This document shows, piece after piece, positions 45,590 through 57,800 of a stretch of 64,000 bases of DNA. Numbering within the stretch: position 1 is the first letter of the stretch; each line of letters begins with the position of its first letter. Origin of the DNA: Gigantopelta aegis (Eukaryota > Mollusca > Gastropoda > Neomphalida > Peltospiridae). Where the stretch lies: positions 78,046,263 to 78,110,262 of the forward strand of contig NC_054704.1 of the NCBI RefSeq assembly GCF_016097555.1, given 5' to 3'. The notes under the pieces are model-generated. The model searched no databases. It was not told the origin of the DNA and saw nothing but the letters and a program-made list of their open reading frames with translations. A program made the translations under genes and the position numbers.

Positions 45590-46345
45590 TCAACAGCCCT
45601 CTGCACAGTAGGCGAATACTCCGATTTTTAGGTATTTGATAAATCAGCTGCGAACTACTTAACTGGGCCAATGAGAATATTAAAAAACTAAATAATAATA
45701 ATAATAATTAATAATTAGAACACACTACGATGATACAATTATATAATTTATTTCAGTGTAGGATGAAACCGATTATTACAAATAATGGAATGTTATAATA
45801 GTAAATAAGTTCAAACTGAATATAATTAATGTCGTATTGAAATAAATAATATATTAATATACGAAATATATTTCAAGTAATGGAAACAACGTAATATAGG
45901 TGGGGGGGGGGGGGGGTAGGGTGGTGGGGAAGGGGTCCCTTTGGTAGTAAACTTCACCCTATTAACATTGTCCCTTGTACGTGTTCCAGTCAGCACATCC
46001 CACCATTATTATACTCCTGCAGCTCAATGAACCGACCAATATAGGAACAAAGATAGACAAATATTAAAACCAAATTTCATAATGAAATTACAACAAAATT
46101 AATAGTCAAAGGCGTCGGAAGATACCACTAACTAGTAGTGGGGGTAAATTAGTTATATTACTTTTCCTTTCAACTGGACTTAGACAGGGAACTCTCTTTA
46201 ACGTGCCCATATCTCACAAGAGGTTGGGGTACGTCGATCTCAAGTCCAATCTCTGGCATGGTCAGTGGTCTGACTTGGGACAGAAACGTTCACTGGAGAT
46301 TCCTAATATTCAGGCTTGGGGGTGGGTGGCAGTGCTACCTATCAA
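45590..46345. other. Intergenic, no gene
   Basis: AT-rich with (AAT)n near 45695 and a G-rich line at 45901-45930. 46200-46330 is less AT-rich but has no recognised coding motif. Confidence 0.4.
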
Positions 46346-46353
46346 CTCACGCT

Positions 46354-46620
46354 TCCAAAGTTTTGTTTTGTTTAACGACACCACTGGAGCACATTGATTA
46401 ATTAATCATCGGCTATTGGATGCCAAACATTTGGACATTCTGACTCACAGTCATCAGAGAAAACCCGTTACATTTTTTTCTAATGCAGCCAGAGATCTTT
46501 TATATGCACTTTCCCACAGCCAGGAAATCACATACACGAGAAAAAAAAAACCAATCAGCTTAATGGATCCACCGAGGTAGTTCGATCCTGCAACGTAAGC
46601 ACCTCAAGCGAGCACTCAAT
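46354..46620 (-). mobile_element. SINE type B
   Basis: TTTTGTTTTGTTTAACGACA to AAGCGAGCACTCAATCGCT; CGCTTCCAA on both sides. Confidence 0.85.
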
Positions 46621-46629
46621 CGCTCTCGC

Positions 46630-47342
46630 TTCCAACGTCTGTAATAGTGAAACTAAAGTTTATCAAATTCAAATTCATTCTGGTTTTGGCCCGTTTTCAT
46701 GTGATATAGTTCCCTAACGCCTCCCTTTCCCTAAAAAAGAAAACTTGTGCTCCTCGGAGTCTAGCAAAGGAAGAGGTCTAGGGACAGTTTTCCCCTTCAG
46801 AAAGTATGAAACAAATATAATGTTTAATGCCTTAGATTTATTTTAGGCCATAAATATGCGGTCCTGCTTATTTCAAACTATGACTTCCTTCTGAACAAAT
46901 ATCTGTACAGCACGAATGTGATATTTAACATTGGTTATATGGATGGAACAATACGGGAATCACATTAACTATACACCTGGAAATTAATTTTTGTTTAAAG
47001 TTCAAGTTCTTCATTTGCATGGCGTTTTATAACTCATCAGCTGAATACATAACACAAATAATACAACATAGTTATACAAAATTCACACGTGCAAAACAAT
47101 GCTGGGTGTGGTTTAAATATAATCATGGACAAATAAAGTGATATAAATTACATTTACCACATACCACATTAACTATCTTCCCGCATTAACCGATCTCGAG
47201 AGCTTTTACATAGTCTGTATCTACTGGGTAGTTACCGAGGTGACATGACTAATCACTTGGTAGAAGTACAACAGTGTGATTTCAGCTCCGTAGTTAATTA
47301 CCATACATTGTCCTGCATATTTACGGTTTATGCCCCCCCATG

Positions 47343-47418
<76 letters not shown>

Positions 47419-48870
47419 ACGTGAATAGGCCAAACACAACATAAGAAAACAAAAACCGATAGGGGTAAGCGTAAAAGTTTGATAGTCTAGAGTTTGAAGG
47501 AAGTATAAACAAATTAAATACATAAATAGATTACATACTTTGTTGGAAAATACATAGAAATATGAGATACTTTGTTCGAAACTTAGATTTCCAAATTTTG
47601 ATAAACAATCACAAACTATATATGTATGTTTTTGTTATGGCGGTACTAGAAATGATTACGAGATGGGGTAGGTTGGATTGGGTGTTTAAGTAAAAACAAT
47701 TTAGTACCCAATATCCAAAAATAATTTAAACTATTTTGCAAACCACACAAACACATTTTAATACAGTAACAAATATGCGTAACATATCTTTAACTCCCCC
47801 CAATCTCAACGACTATGCAAAAGAAAAAAGTATCAAAACCAGACACAAATGGATATAAATTTAGGATCCACAATTACCACCAGAGCTATCTACAGCCATG
47901 CCCCGTTGATGTATTCATTTCTGGAATAACCTTCAAATAAAACGCAAAACAAGATGTCCGTCATAGCGGACTACATTTAACAGAATACAAACCCGTGTTA
48001 CCAGATAATTTTGGCGATTCCCGATTATCACTTTCAGGTGTAAAGATATACTAAGTGAAAAACGTTTAGCAATTTGGTACTTCTGCATTGTACTTACCCA
48101 CATTAAATGACGCGACCGTTACGCATTACATTTTGTATTGATAATAAATATCCTGTTATTTATACTGACAAATGATGCATCAATTAAACCCACTATCTGA
48201 TATCTCTTTGTAAGTCACGACTCGTGACTCACGAGTTTTATTTTACTTAAGCACTTTACCAAATTGCTTAACTGTTTTGTCTTAGTATAGTAAATATGTG
48301 TAATATGTGATATGTATATATTGCTCAGGTGTACAAAAACAATCAATAATACAAATCAAAGCAGTCACTGATATTGGCACAAAGGCAAAAGTCATCAACC
48401 GGATTTGGACAGGGCCTACACCGTGTGTTTGATGCCAATAACTCTTACAATTGCGTGAAAATATTATTATTTTGATTATTTGCCCATTTGTATAAATATT
48501 ATATACAAGTTAATCGAATTGTATTAGAAGCAATTCAATAAGGGCTGTTCTAGTTGCACTCACAAGGCGGCGTTGAAAATGGATCAAAATTCAACAGAAA
48601 TTAATTTGTTTATGATTGAAATTTAAAAACGGGAGTAGATTAACGATGGAAGTGGTGAAAACAGGCACCAGTACTCTTTTAGTGACATCAGTATATCAGC
48701 TTGTCATATTTGATACCAGTATTCCAGTCAGAACACCACATACCACAAAAATGGATCGATTTGAAAACAATGGATTCTCACAGATCTCAAATGTCTAGAA
48801 CAACCCTTAAAGTGGGCAGCCATGCTTTACACTTTAATTCTGACAAAAGACAGAAATATAATGCTTCCAT
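46630..48870. other. Spacer and 3' flank of KY-like, no gene
   Basis: AT-rich apart from the poly-C tract. TTTATT at 48237-48242 (AATAAA on minus) is a possible poly(A) signal about 640 bp after the KY-like stop. Confidence 0.4.
47344..47416. repeat. 73-base C homopolymer
   Basis: Uninterrupted C run. The poly-Gly open frame across it on minus is an artefact. Confidence 0.95.
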
Positions 48871-48879
48871 AACGAATTG

Positions 48880-51800
48880 TTACCGACTGTCAGAAGACTT
48901 ATCTGACGATTTATCAGAATATTTATCCCAATTTTTATCCACTTGCTTATCCTTGTCTTTCCTCGAAAACAGCCCTTTTCTGAAAATAGAATGTTTATCA
49001 GACTTCCCACTGGAAATGTTTCCATTGGTCTCCATTGGGGCATACTGAATTATGTAGTTGTAAACATTAGGGGAAGCCTTATCTTCGCTCTTGTCCTTTC
49101 TGGCGTAAAGCGATAACATGTAGTTGCCATGTTTTGTGAGATTCACCAAGAATTTGACCGTCTTATAACTGTGGGCGTCGCGTACCATAGTCACGTAATC
49201 CTTATTGTCCTCGTTTGGTTCACGAAGGAACTGGAAAGATAGGATTACGTTTTCAGGTACGTTCAGTTCCACCGTGCACTGATTGGAATCGTTGATCTTT
49301 ATCACCGGGTCCTTGTGTGACACCATTCGCAGGCCAAACTCTTCGAAGGAAGCTGTCGGACCCCATTTGTTTCTTGACACGTTGATTTTTGGAATGTCTA
49401 CGGGCTCGCTAACTTTGCCACAGTTGATTAAGTACTTGCAGGCATGCGACAGGGTATTGGTATCAGATCCTCCCTTCGGTCGGGCAAAGAGGTCAAGGCC
49501 GTACTGTCCCGGCTGCGGTAAATTCACAGCTATTTTCAAAACTCTCGAATCGGCCGATAAATGCACGAATGGATCCAGAACATGATCTTCCACCTGAGTC
49601 ATTCGCAGCTTGGCTACAAACTGCAGTGGACGAGGGATGTTGAACTTCAGTTCAAACTTCTCATCTACAGTAAGAATACCCGCCTTGGCAGTATCCACGT
49701 TATCGTTCGTTTCTCCAGGCACTACTTCCTGAGGAATTGCAGAGAGGCCGAAATGTCTGAAAGCCTTTTTGGGGCCCCATTCTCCCGCTGCACAATTGGG
49801 AAGAGGATGCATCTTTCCAATCAAGCTGGAGCATGTTATCTTAAACTTACAGGCACATTTCAACCGAAAAGGAGCAAAGTTAGCGTTAGACTCTTCGAGA
49901 CATCGATTTGACTCGTCGATCTTATTTGCGAATATCTCGAAGAAATAGTCTGATGCCATAGGAACGTGGATGCTGAACGTCACCATATTCTCTACCATCG
50001 TTTGGAAGACAAATCTCTCCAGACTAGCGCCTTTGTAAGACATTTCGTGTTTCCTGTCCTTGTCGGCAAAACGGAGCTGGTAGAAGAAGACCAGGTCGTT
50101 TTCCAGACGTTCTGGTATTTTGATGCTGATCTTCACCCCTCCTTTGTCGTCAGTCTGCAACACGGACAGACGGCTCTGGTCGAAGTGCATCCCGTAGTGG
50201 AAAAATACGGAACGCACGAACGGAAGAGCCTCGAACTCGTCCCGAGTGATGGGGATTTCAAGCAGCTGCCAGCTCTTCTCCAGCGGCCAGAACTCCTGAA
50301 TGAACTCGTCAGGGTCCGTGAGGAAGTAGTGCTCGTCGTACTGGTAGCGGATCTGGTCGCGCTTCTTAGGTTTGTCCTTTTCCTTATCCTTATTCAGAAC
50401 AAGGTGTCTGGAATGATAAGAAGATGTTTTCAACATAAAAGCATTTGATTTTTGTGACATGCTGTTACCTTTACTAATTAAGCAATTCTTTTGAACAATT
50501 TTTAAAAATGTAATCCAAATATTAATGTGGTTTATATTCCATGCTGAATTATTTAACACAAACATGTATAATACCAAGTGATTTCGACATAGTAGCAGTC
50601 CTCTTTTTGGCGGTGCATGAGTGATAGAGTCTTCAGCAAAGGATCTCCTCATGTAGCTGTCCTCATATAGAAGAGGCACTAGATAGCTTCATGGTATCAA
50701 CCACAATTTTGCCAAATGCCCATTTGACACTGCATTATGCAGAGATACGGCCCTGATCACGTATTATGGTTTTGGTGTTAAAATTTGTAATAGCCATGGC
50801 AGTCCCCCCCCCCCCCCCCCCCACTAAACCCCTCCCCCCCAAAAAACCCCACCTCCATGGTTTACACATTCGCGAGTTCTTGTTTTTATATACATAACAT
50901 ATATAAAATCAATCAAGTTAAATTTAAAGTTTGTTTTGTTTAACGACATTACTAGAGCACATTGATTATTAATCATCAGTTACTGGATGTCAAACATTTA
51001 AATACTGTGATACACAAGTCTTCAGAAGAAACTCACTACATTGCTCCATTAGCAGCAAGGAATCTTTTATATGAACTCTTCCACAGACATACCATGGCCT
51101 TTGATATACCAGTCGTGGGGCATACTAGTTTGGACATGGGGAAAAAAACAAAACAATAAAATAATGGGTCCAACAAGGGGTTTCGATCCTTTTGACCTAA
51201 ATACTCGGACAAGTACTCTACTGACTGAGCTAGATCCAACCCCAATAACACCTGTCAATGAATGGTTATTCTAAACACACCTGGCGCCCCAGTTACACTG
51301 AATCAGTCTCCAGTCGCCGTCGATGAGCACCGAGTTCCACGTGTTCTGGAAGGTGTCGTCCGTTATCTTCATGCCCGGCTCGTACCCCACACTCTTAGAG
51401 TGTCCCTTGATCTCCAGACAGTGCAGACCGCAGTAACTGTGGATTAACAATGGGGAATAACAATATAGAATAACAACAATGCCGATTTACAAATTAATTA
51501 TCTTCATAAATTAAATAATATGAGTATTGAATATTGCACAATAATAACAGCTGAAAATGTAGGGCTGAATTTACGAAGCCACTTTTTCTTAAACGCAGCT
51601 GTTTAAGTATTATAAATACATGTAGTTACACGCGTATAAGACATAAACAGGTGTTTAAGTATATACTACTCAAAAGAATTTAAGGGTCAGACGATATTTT
51701 CGACATTATTTTCTGAATGTCAATTATATTAGCTAGACCATAATGTCACGCATGGTATTGTTCCATTTTGACGAAAGTGGGTCTAAGCAACCCATAAATG

Positions 51801-54800
51801 AATTAAAATCCACTGTCATTGACACTGTCGACTAGTTCTAATGGCGAAAACATGCTTACATTTGCACGTAAATTAGGGCGAAAGCGAAAGGTCTGCTAAG
51901 TGCCCATAACTTGCTTTTTCACAAAGCGCTTCATTTGCACACTTTGCACGTGTATTCCATGTTCCCAATGCTGAATTTCCGTATAATTGGAGCTTGCGTT
52001 CGTGTACGGTGCACACTCCAAATTCGACAATGGTACGACTTCAACTGACTATCGAAGATCGAGGAAGGGCTATTGCTTGGCTTCAGGATGGCAATACGCA
52101 AAGAAATGTTGCTCTGAGACTTGGTGTCAGTCAGAGTGTCGTTGGCCGACTGTGGCAACGGTACCAAGCAACGAATTCTGTTCGAAATCGTCCACGTTCG
52201 GGAAGACCCCGAAGCACTACAAATAGAGAGGACCGCTACATCACCAATATGGCTCTACGTCAACGCACAACCACTGCACGCCGATTACGTGACAATCTGC
52301 GGACTGCGACTGGAACTCGAGTGTCTGATCAAACCATACGCAATCGTCTGAGAGCCAATAATCTACGCTGCCGTCGCCAGGCTGTTCGACCACCACTCCT
52401 ACCACGTCACAGAACGGCCAGACGTCACTGGTGCACGCTTCATCTGCGGTGGCAACGTGTTCAGTGGGGTCGAGTGATGTTCACTGATGAGTCCAGGTTT
52501 AGTCTCCAGTTCAACGACGGTCGGGTTCGTGTCTACAGACGTCCTGGGGAGCCTTCGCTGACGTTAACGTTAGACGACGTCACCGGTTCGGTGGTGGCAG
52601 CGTCATGGTGTGGGGCGGCATCTCTATCCACCACAGGACCCCCCTCTATGTGGTGGATGGTAATCTGAATGGAATCCGCTGTCTGAATGAGATTATCCAG
52701 CCGTTGGTCCTTCAGCAGATTGGCGGCGGGGCAGTTCTGCAGGATGACAATGCCAGACCCCACCGCGCCAGGGTGGTAACGGACTTTCTCAGACAACAAG
52801 GTATCGCCAGGATGGATTGGCCAGCATATTCGCCTGACTTGGCCCCAATAGAGAACGCCTATGACGAATTAGGCAGGAGAGTTCGGGATAACCGTGCCCC
52901 TCCGGCCAACCTTCATGATCTGGGTCAACTTCTTATGGCAGAGTGGCAGGCCATTCCCCAAGAGTTCTTCAGACGTCTGATCAACAGCATGAGGCAACGA
53001 TGTGTCGAGTGTATTCGCGCCAGGGGTGGATTCACACACTATTAAACGAATGTTCTAATGTGTAAAATCCATGTTTGACAACCTTCAACTTTGACAGCAT
53101 GTCATGTGACTTTCTTGTATACAGTGACGTTTATTTGTGGTTTTTTGTAAATATGGAACAATAAATAAAAAAAATTGTGTTGTTTACATCATCAATCTAA
53201 TACACTCTGAAACTTATTTGGTTATAAATTTTTGACCCTTAAATTCTTTTGAGTAGTATATATTATAAATACATGTAGTTACACGCGTATAAGACATAAA
53301 CAGGTGTTTAAGTATTATAAATACATGTAAATATATGTAGTTACACGCGTGTAAGACATAAGCAGGTGTTTAAGTATTGTAAATGCATGCAGTTACACGC
53401 GTGTAAGACATAAGCAGGTGTTTAAGTATTGTAAATGCATGCAGTTACACGCGTGTAAGACATAAGCAGGTGTTCAAGAATTGTAAATGTATGTAGTTAC
53501 ACGCGTATAAGACATAAAGCGGTGTTTAAGCATTGTAAATGTATGTAGTTACACGCGTATAAGACATAAAGCGGCTTTGTAAATTCAGCCCGTGTTCTTC
53601 GAGCACTGCTAAAGCAATACATGTCTCCTATTTGGCTCAACACATTTTGTATCTCCTAAGGTCTAGGGCCATAACTCTCGTCAAAAATGAGCCTATTCTA
53701 ATAAACGTCAAACGTTATCTGTAACTACTGTATATGGAAAAGCTATACAAAAAGGTTCAGTCAATATCTTGAAGAAAGACAACTATTTTGGAACAGGCGG
53801 ACAGACAGACAGACAGACAGACAGACGGAGACGAAACCTATAGTCCCCTCCTGTTGGATAGGTAGTGGAGTAAAATAAAACAGAATTGTTAATTTGTAAC
53901 TACAGTATGTGATAAAGCTATACTAAAACGTTCAGCTCAATATCTTGAATCATTACCAAAACAAAAGGTCCGGAAACCCGTATGTGACACTGGCAGACAG
54001 GCAGACAGACAGATAGACAGTTGGACCCGTAAACGACTAAAACATAAGACATAATTTTCTATTTGTTTACCTGCACAGCCGCATGAAGAGCACGTGGTAG
54101 GTTTCCGTGCCGTACTTGATGCCTCTCAGCAGACCCATGGGCGTGTCCTCGTCAATGTCGTCATCGAACTCGATCACGTTCAGGTCCTTCACGGTGATCC
54201 ACCGATATATCGCCCTGTACGATTAGAAAACAGGTGGATAAAAACAGGCATACATCGATTCATTACCCATATAGTCTACAATAAACGGTTACATAAATGA
54301 ATTTTTCCACTCTATCTTTATGGCATGGACTATAATAATACACTGAAAACTGTTATAGCATACTTCTGCCATCATTCCGCGTTACTGTAATTGACATCGC
54401 TGAATGTTATTTACATTGATTGTGAAGCGATTACAATCATATTTAACGTGTGTGTTATAAAGCACACTTTGTTGATAAATAAATTATAGCATTCGTGGGA
54501 GTACCATACGAAATTAATTAAACTCGTTTGGAAATTGTTTTATACCCATCGTTCTTGTTCTTGGAATAAAAAAATTCCCAAACTCGTTTCATAAATTCCG
54601 CATAGCACTCCCGCTCGTGCAATAATCTATCTTTATTACAAACCAGTGTAACATATTGCTCATGTCATAACAATCACTTGATATCTAACTAGTCTAATAT
54701 TGGCGTGACGTGAGCGTGACGTAAATCACTTGCTGACCCAATTCCTAGAAAAATAGCATGTAGTAGGTCTCGACGTCTGATTATTTCTGCGTTGCGGCTT

Positions 54801-57800
54801 GTTTGCAGTTGGTTAGTAATAAATAAAATACTAAACTAGCTTGCCTGTCATACCATTTTTATGAAACTCGTGAACAGTGTTAGTATCTGACGAGCTAATG
54901 CAAATACCAAACCTGTTCACTCATTTCATAAAATTGGTATGACAGGCATGACCGTTTAGTATTCTGTATATATTGTACTGTAAAAGACCCCCTCACCACC
55001 ACAAAAAAAAAAAAAAAAAAAAGAAACCACGTAAAAAAAAAACCCACCTCAAAATAAAACAAAACAAAAGCACCACTGGTATATCGCTCTGTAACAACTG
55101 AACACTACCAGCCACACAGAGCTACATCGTACTTGTTTGACTGTTTAGTACTATATTAAGTAACAATAGTGTCCAAGATGGCCAGTTGTAAAGTGCCCAT
55201 TTGTCACCGTTACTTGTTGTCTTGGCTTAATATAGTCCGGCATAGAAAATAGTTCCTCATAAAGTAATACTTTGGAATTCTCCTATGCATTTTGAAATCT
55301 TTCTTTGATGATTACAAGTAGGTTGATATCTGTAATATTTAAATAACCCATGTTTTGAAGTTACTTGTTGCATGTAGTACTGATACCAACTGTGCAAATG
55401 GTATATTGCCACTTGTATAACAGCAACACTAGGCGGTGTTCATGCATGTGGGTGGCTAAATGGAAATGTTCGTGGTCCACCTATGATTATTATTATTTTT
55501 TAAACACGGTACTTGTCAAGGGAGACTACTCCCTAAAACCTAGCAAGTCACATGACCCTCTAGATAGTGTTACATTTTTATCAGAATATATTCCGACATA
55601 AAAATGGTATATATATTATAGCAGACTGTAGGATGTTACAATGCTGTATTAATGATGTACCTGGCTTTTTCCAGGTCGGTCACCAGGTTTTCCGTCAGCT
55701 GTCTCACTAGATCCGTGTAAGTCAGCTGTTCGTTTTCTGCCACCTGTTAATAAAAAAAACGCCAATACAATATCATAATTACACCAACTCTCACCTGATG
55801 TGCGATGGGTGGTGGGAGCCATCCCATTTGCTGGACCCAATGGATTTTCCCGTCCCAATTAGTGTTCCAAAACTGATATAACAACAACCCATGGTATGTG
55901 CTTTGAACTGCATTTCTGTCAGTTGAAATGTGCATATAAAAGATCAAGCGATGCTATTTGATAGTAGTGTAGGTAGCGACATGGGCTTTTTCTGGCTTTC
56001 TAGACCAAGTAGCCTATCGGAATAACAGCCGTAGTTTAAACCTTATGTCAATATGCCAATAGCCGTAGTTAAAACCTTATTTTATACCCCAAACAGCCGT
56101 AAAGTAAACTTTACGTGAACTTTACGCGAAGACGTCAACATAGCCGTAGTTTAAACCTTATGTCAAAACTCCAAATGACCGTAGTTTAAACCTTATGTCA
56201 AGACGCCAAATGACCGTCCTTTAAACCTTATGTCAAGACGCCAAATGATCGTACTTTAAACCTTTTATCAAGATTCCAAATGACCGTAGTTTAAACGTTA
56301 TGTCAAGATGCTAAATGGCCGTAGTTTAAACCTTATGTCAAGATGCCAAATGACCGTACTTTAAACCTTTTGTCAAGATTCCAAATGACCGTACTTTAAA
56401 CCTTATGTCAAGACCCCAAATGGCTGTAGTTTAAAACTTATGTCAAGATGCCAAATGGCCGTAGTTTAAACGTTATGTCAAGATGCTAAATGGCCGTAGT
56501 TTAAACCTTATGTTAAGACATCAAATGACCGTACTTTAAACCATTACATTGACATTGAACAACCGTTGATTAATCAATAACAGAGTTATTGAGACATACG
56601 TTTTGATGAAAAAAATAAACTAGTCTAACAGCAGTCATGTGCTTCTGTAATATGCCACAACATCACAAGAAGGAAATGTTTATTTAACGACGCACTCAAC
56701 TCATTTTATTTACGGTTATATGGTGTCGGACATATGGTTAGGGACCACACAGATATAGAGATAGGAAACCCGATGTCGCCAGTTCATTGGTTACTCTTTT
56801 CGATTAGCAGCAAGGGATCTTTTATATGCACCATCCCACAGACAGGATAACATATACCACGGCCTTTGATATACCAGTCGTGGTGCACTGGCTGGAGCGA
56901 GAAATATCACATATTCAATACTGGATAGTTAAAAAAACATATTCGTGAAATGAAAAACATCATTGACAAAAGGCTTCAGGCATCCCGTACAGAACCTATT
57001 ACATTTTTTCATTAAAAGACATTTGCTTCACAATTTGCAATAATCAACAATATTAATAACATAAAATCCGCTCTCTGTATTCTCTAAATATTGCAAGTTA
57101 TTAAACATGTTGATCTGGGTTGTACACTACGCGAGTAATTAATTTCCCAAAGCCAGTGTCAGTTACTGTCATTCATAAAGTGCTAATATATCAAAAGACA
57201 ATTGTGCAATTTGTTATCGTGCTAATGTATTTGTTTAAAGTCAAGTAGTGCAATTGTACATCAATCATTATGTATTTGCACTGTCGATATATACACAGGA
57301 ATCGTTTATGATATTACATCAACCCATTTATTAGTATTGATACTGACTAGGCACGTGTGCAGGAATTTTAGCGGTGTATATGTGTGTGTGTGGAGGGGGG
57401 GGGTGGGGGGAGGGGGGTGGGTGGGGGGGGGGTAGGGGGTTAGACTGTGGCCGAGTCATGCTCCCTCGGAAAATATATTGAGAAAAAGGAGAAACTTTGC
57501 TTGTGCAGGAGGATTCGACCCAACCCCCCCCAAACCCGACTGTTTACATGATGCAATTGTAACAAAATTATACATATATTACTAGGGTATATATTTTGTT
57601 CCCTTAATGTGAAAATTGACAGTAGGGCAGCAACGAATAGCGAGAAAGTCAAGAAAAAGAACTTAACAACCATCGCACAAGAAATGTTTAATAATGAAAT
57701 GTGTGGCAGCAATTTCTCTCGACCCGCAAGAAAACTTCCAACTAACTTTAAATGATTAAAAGTTTCAGAAAATGACTGATTTGTTAGTTGCTCAATCTGA

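Larger units (their letters stand above)
51565..53592. mobile_element. Inverted-repeat element with minisatellite core, split by the Tc1 insertion
   Basis: Ends GGGCTGAATTTACGAAGCC (near 51570) and GGCTTTGTAAATTCAGCCC (near 53570) are inverted. Between them are about seven 52-bp units built on TAGTTACACGCGT and ATAAGACATAAACAGGTG. Two units touch the Tc1 insertion. A short relative with the same ends and one core unit sits at 14334-14448. Confidence 0.8.

Noticed and set aside
47221-47523. Poly-glycine protein
   Set aside because: Produced by translating the 73-base C run.
50408-50679. 91-residue N-terminal extension of the long KY-like exon, open on the minus strand
   Set aside because: A pyrimidine-rich acceptor ends at 50408, and joining 51281 to 50407 gives the family-typical NWGARHLV. 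The extension has no KY-like features, so it is open intron.
56020-56545. CRISPR-like array
   Set aside because: Units are contiguous with no unique spacers, and the genome is animal.
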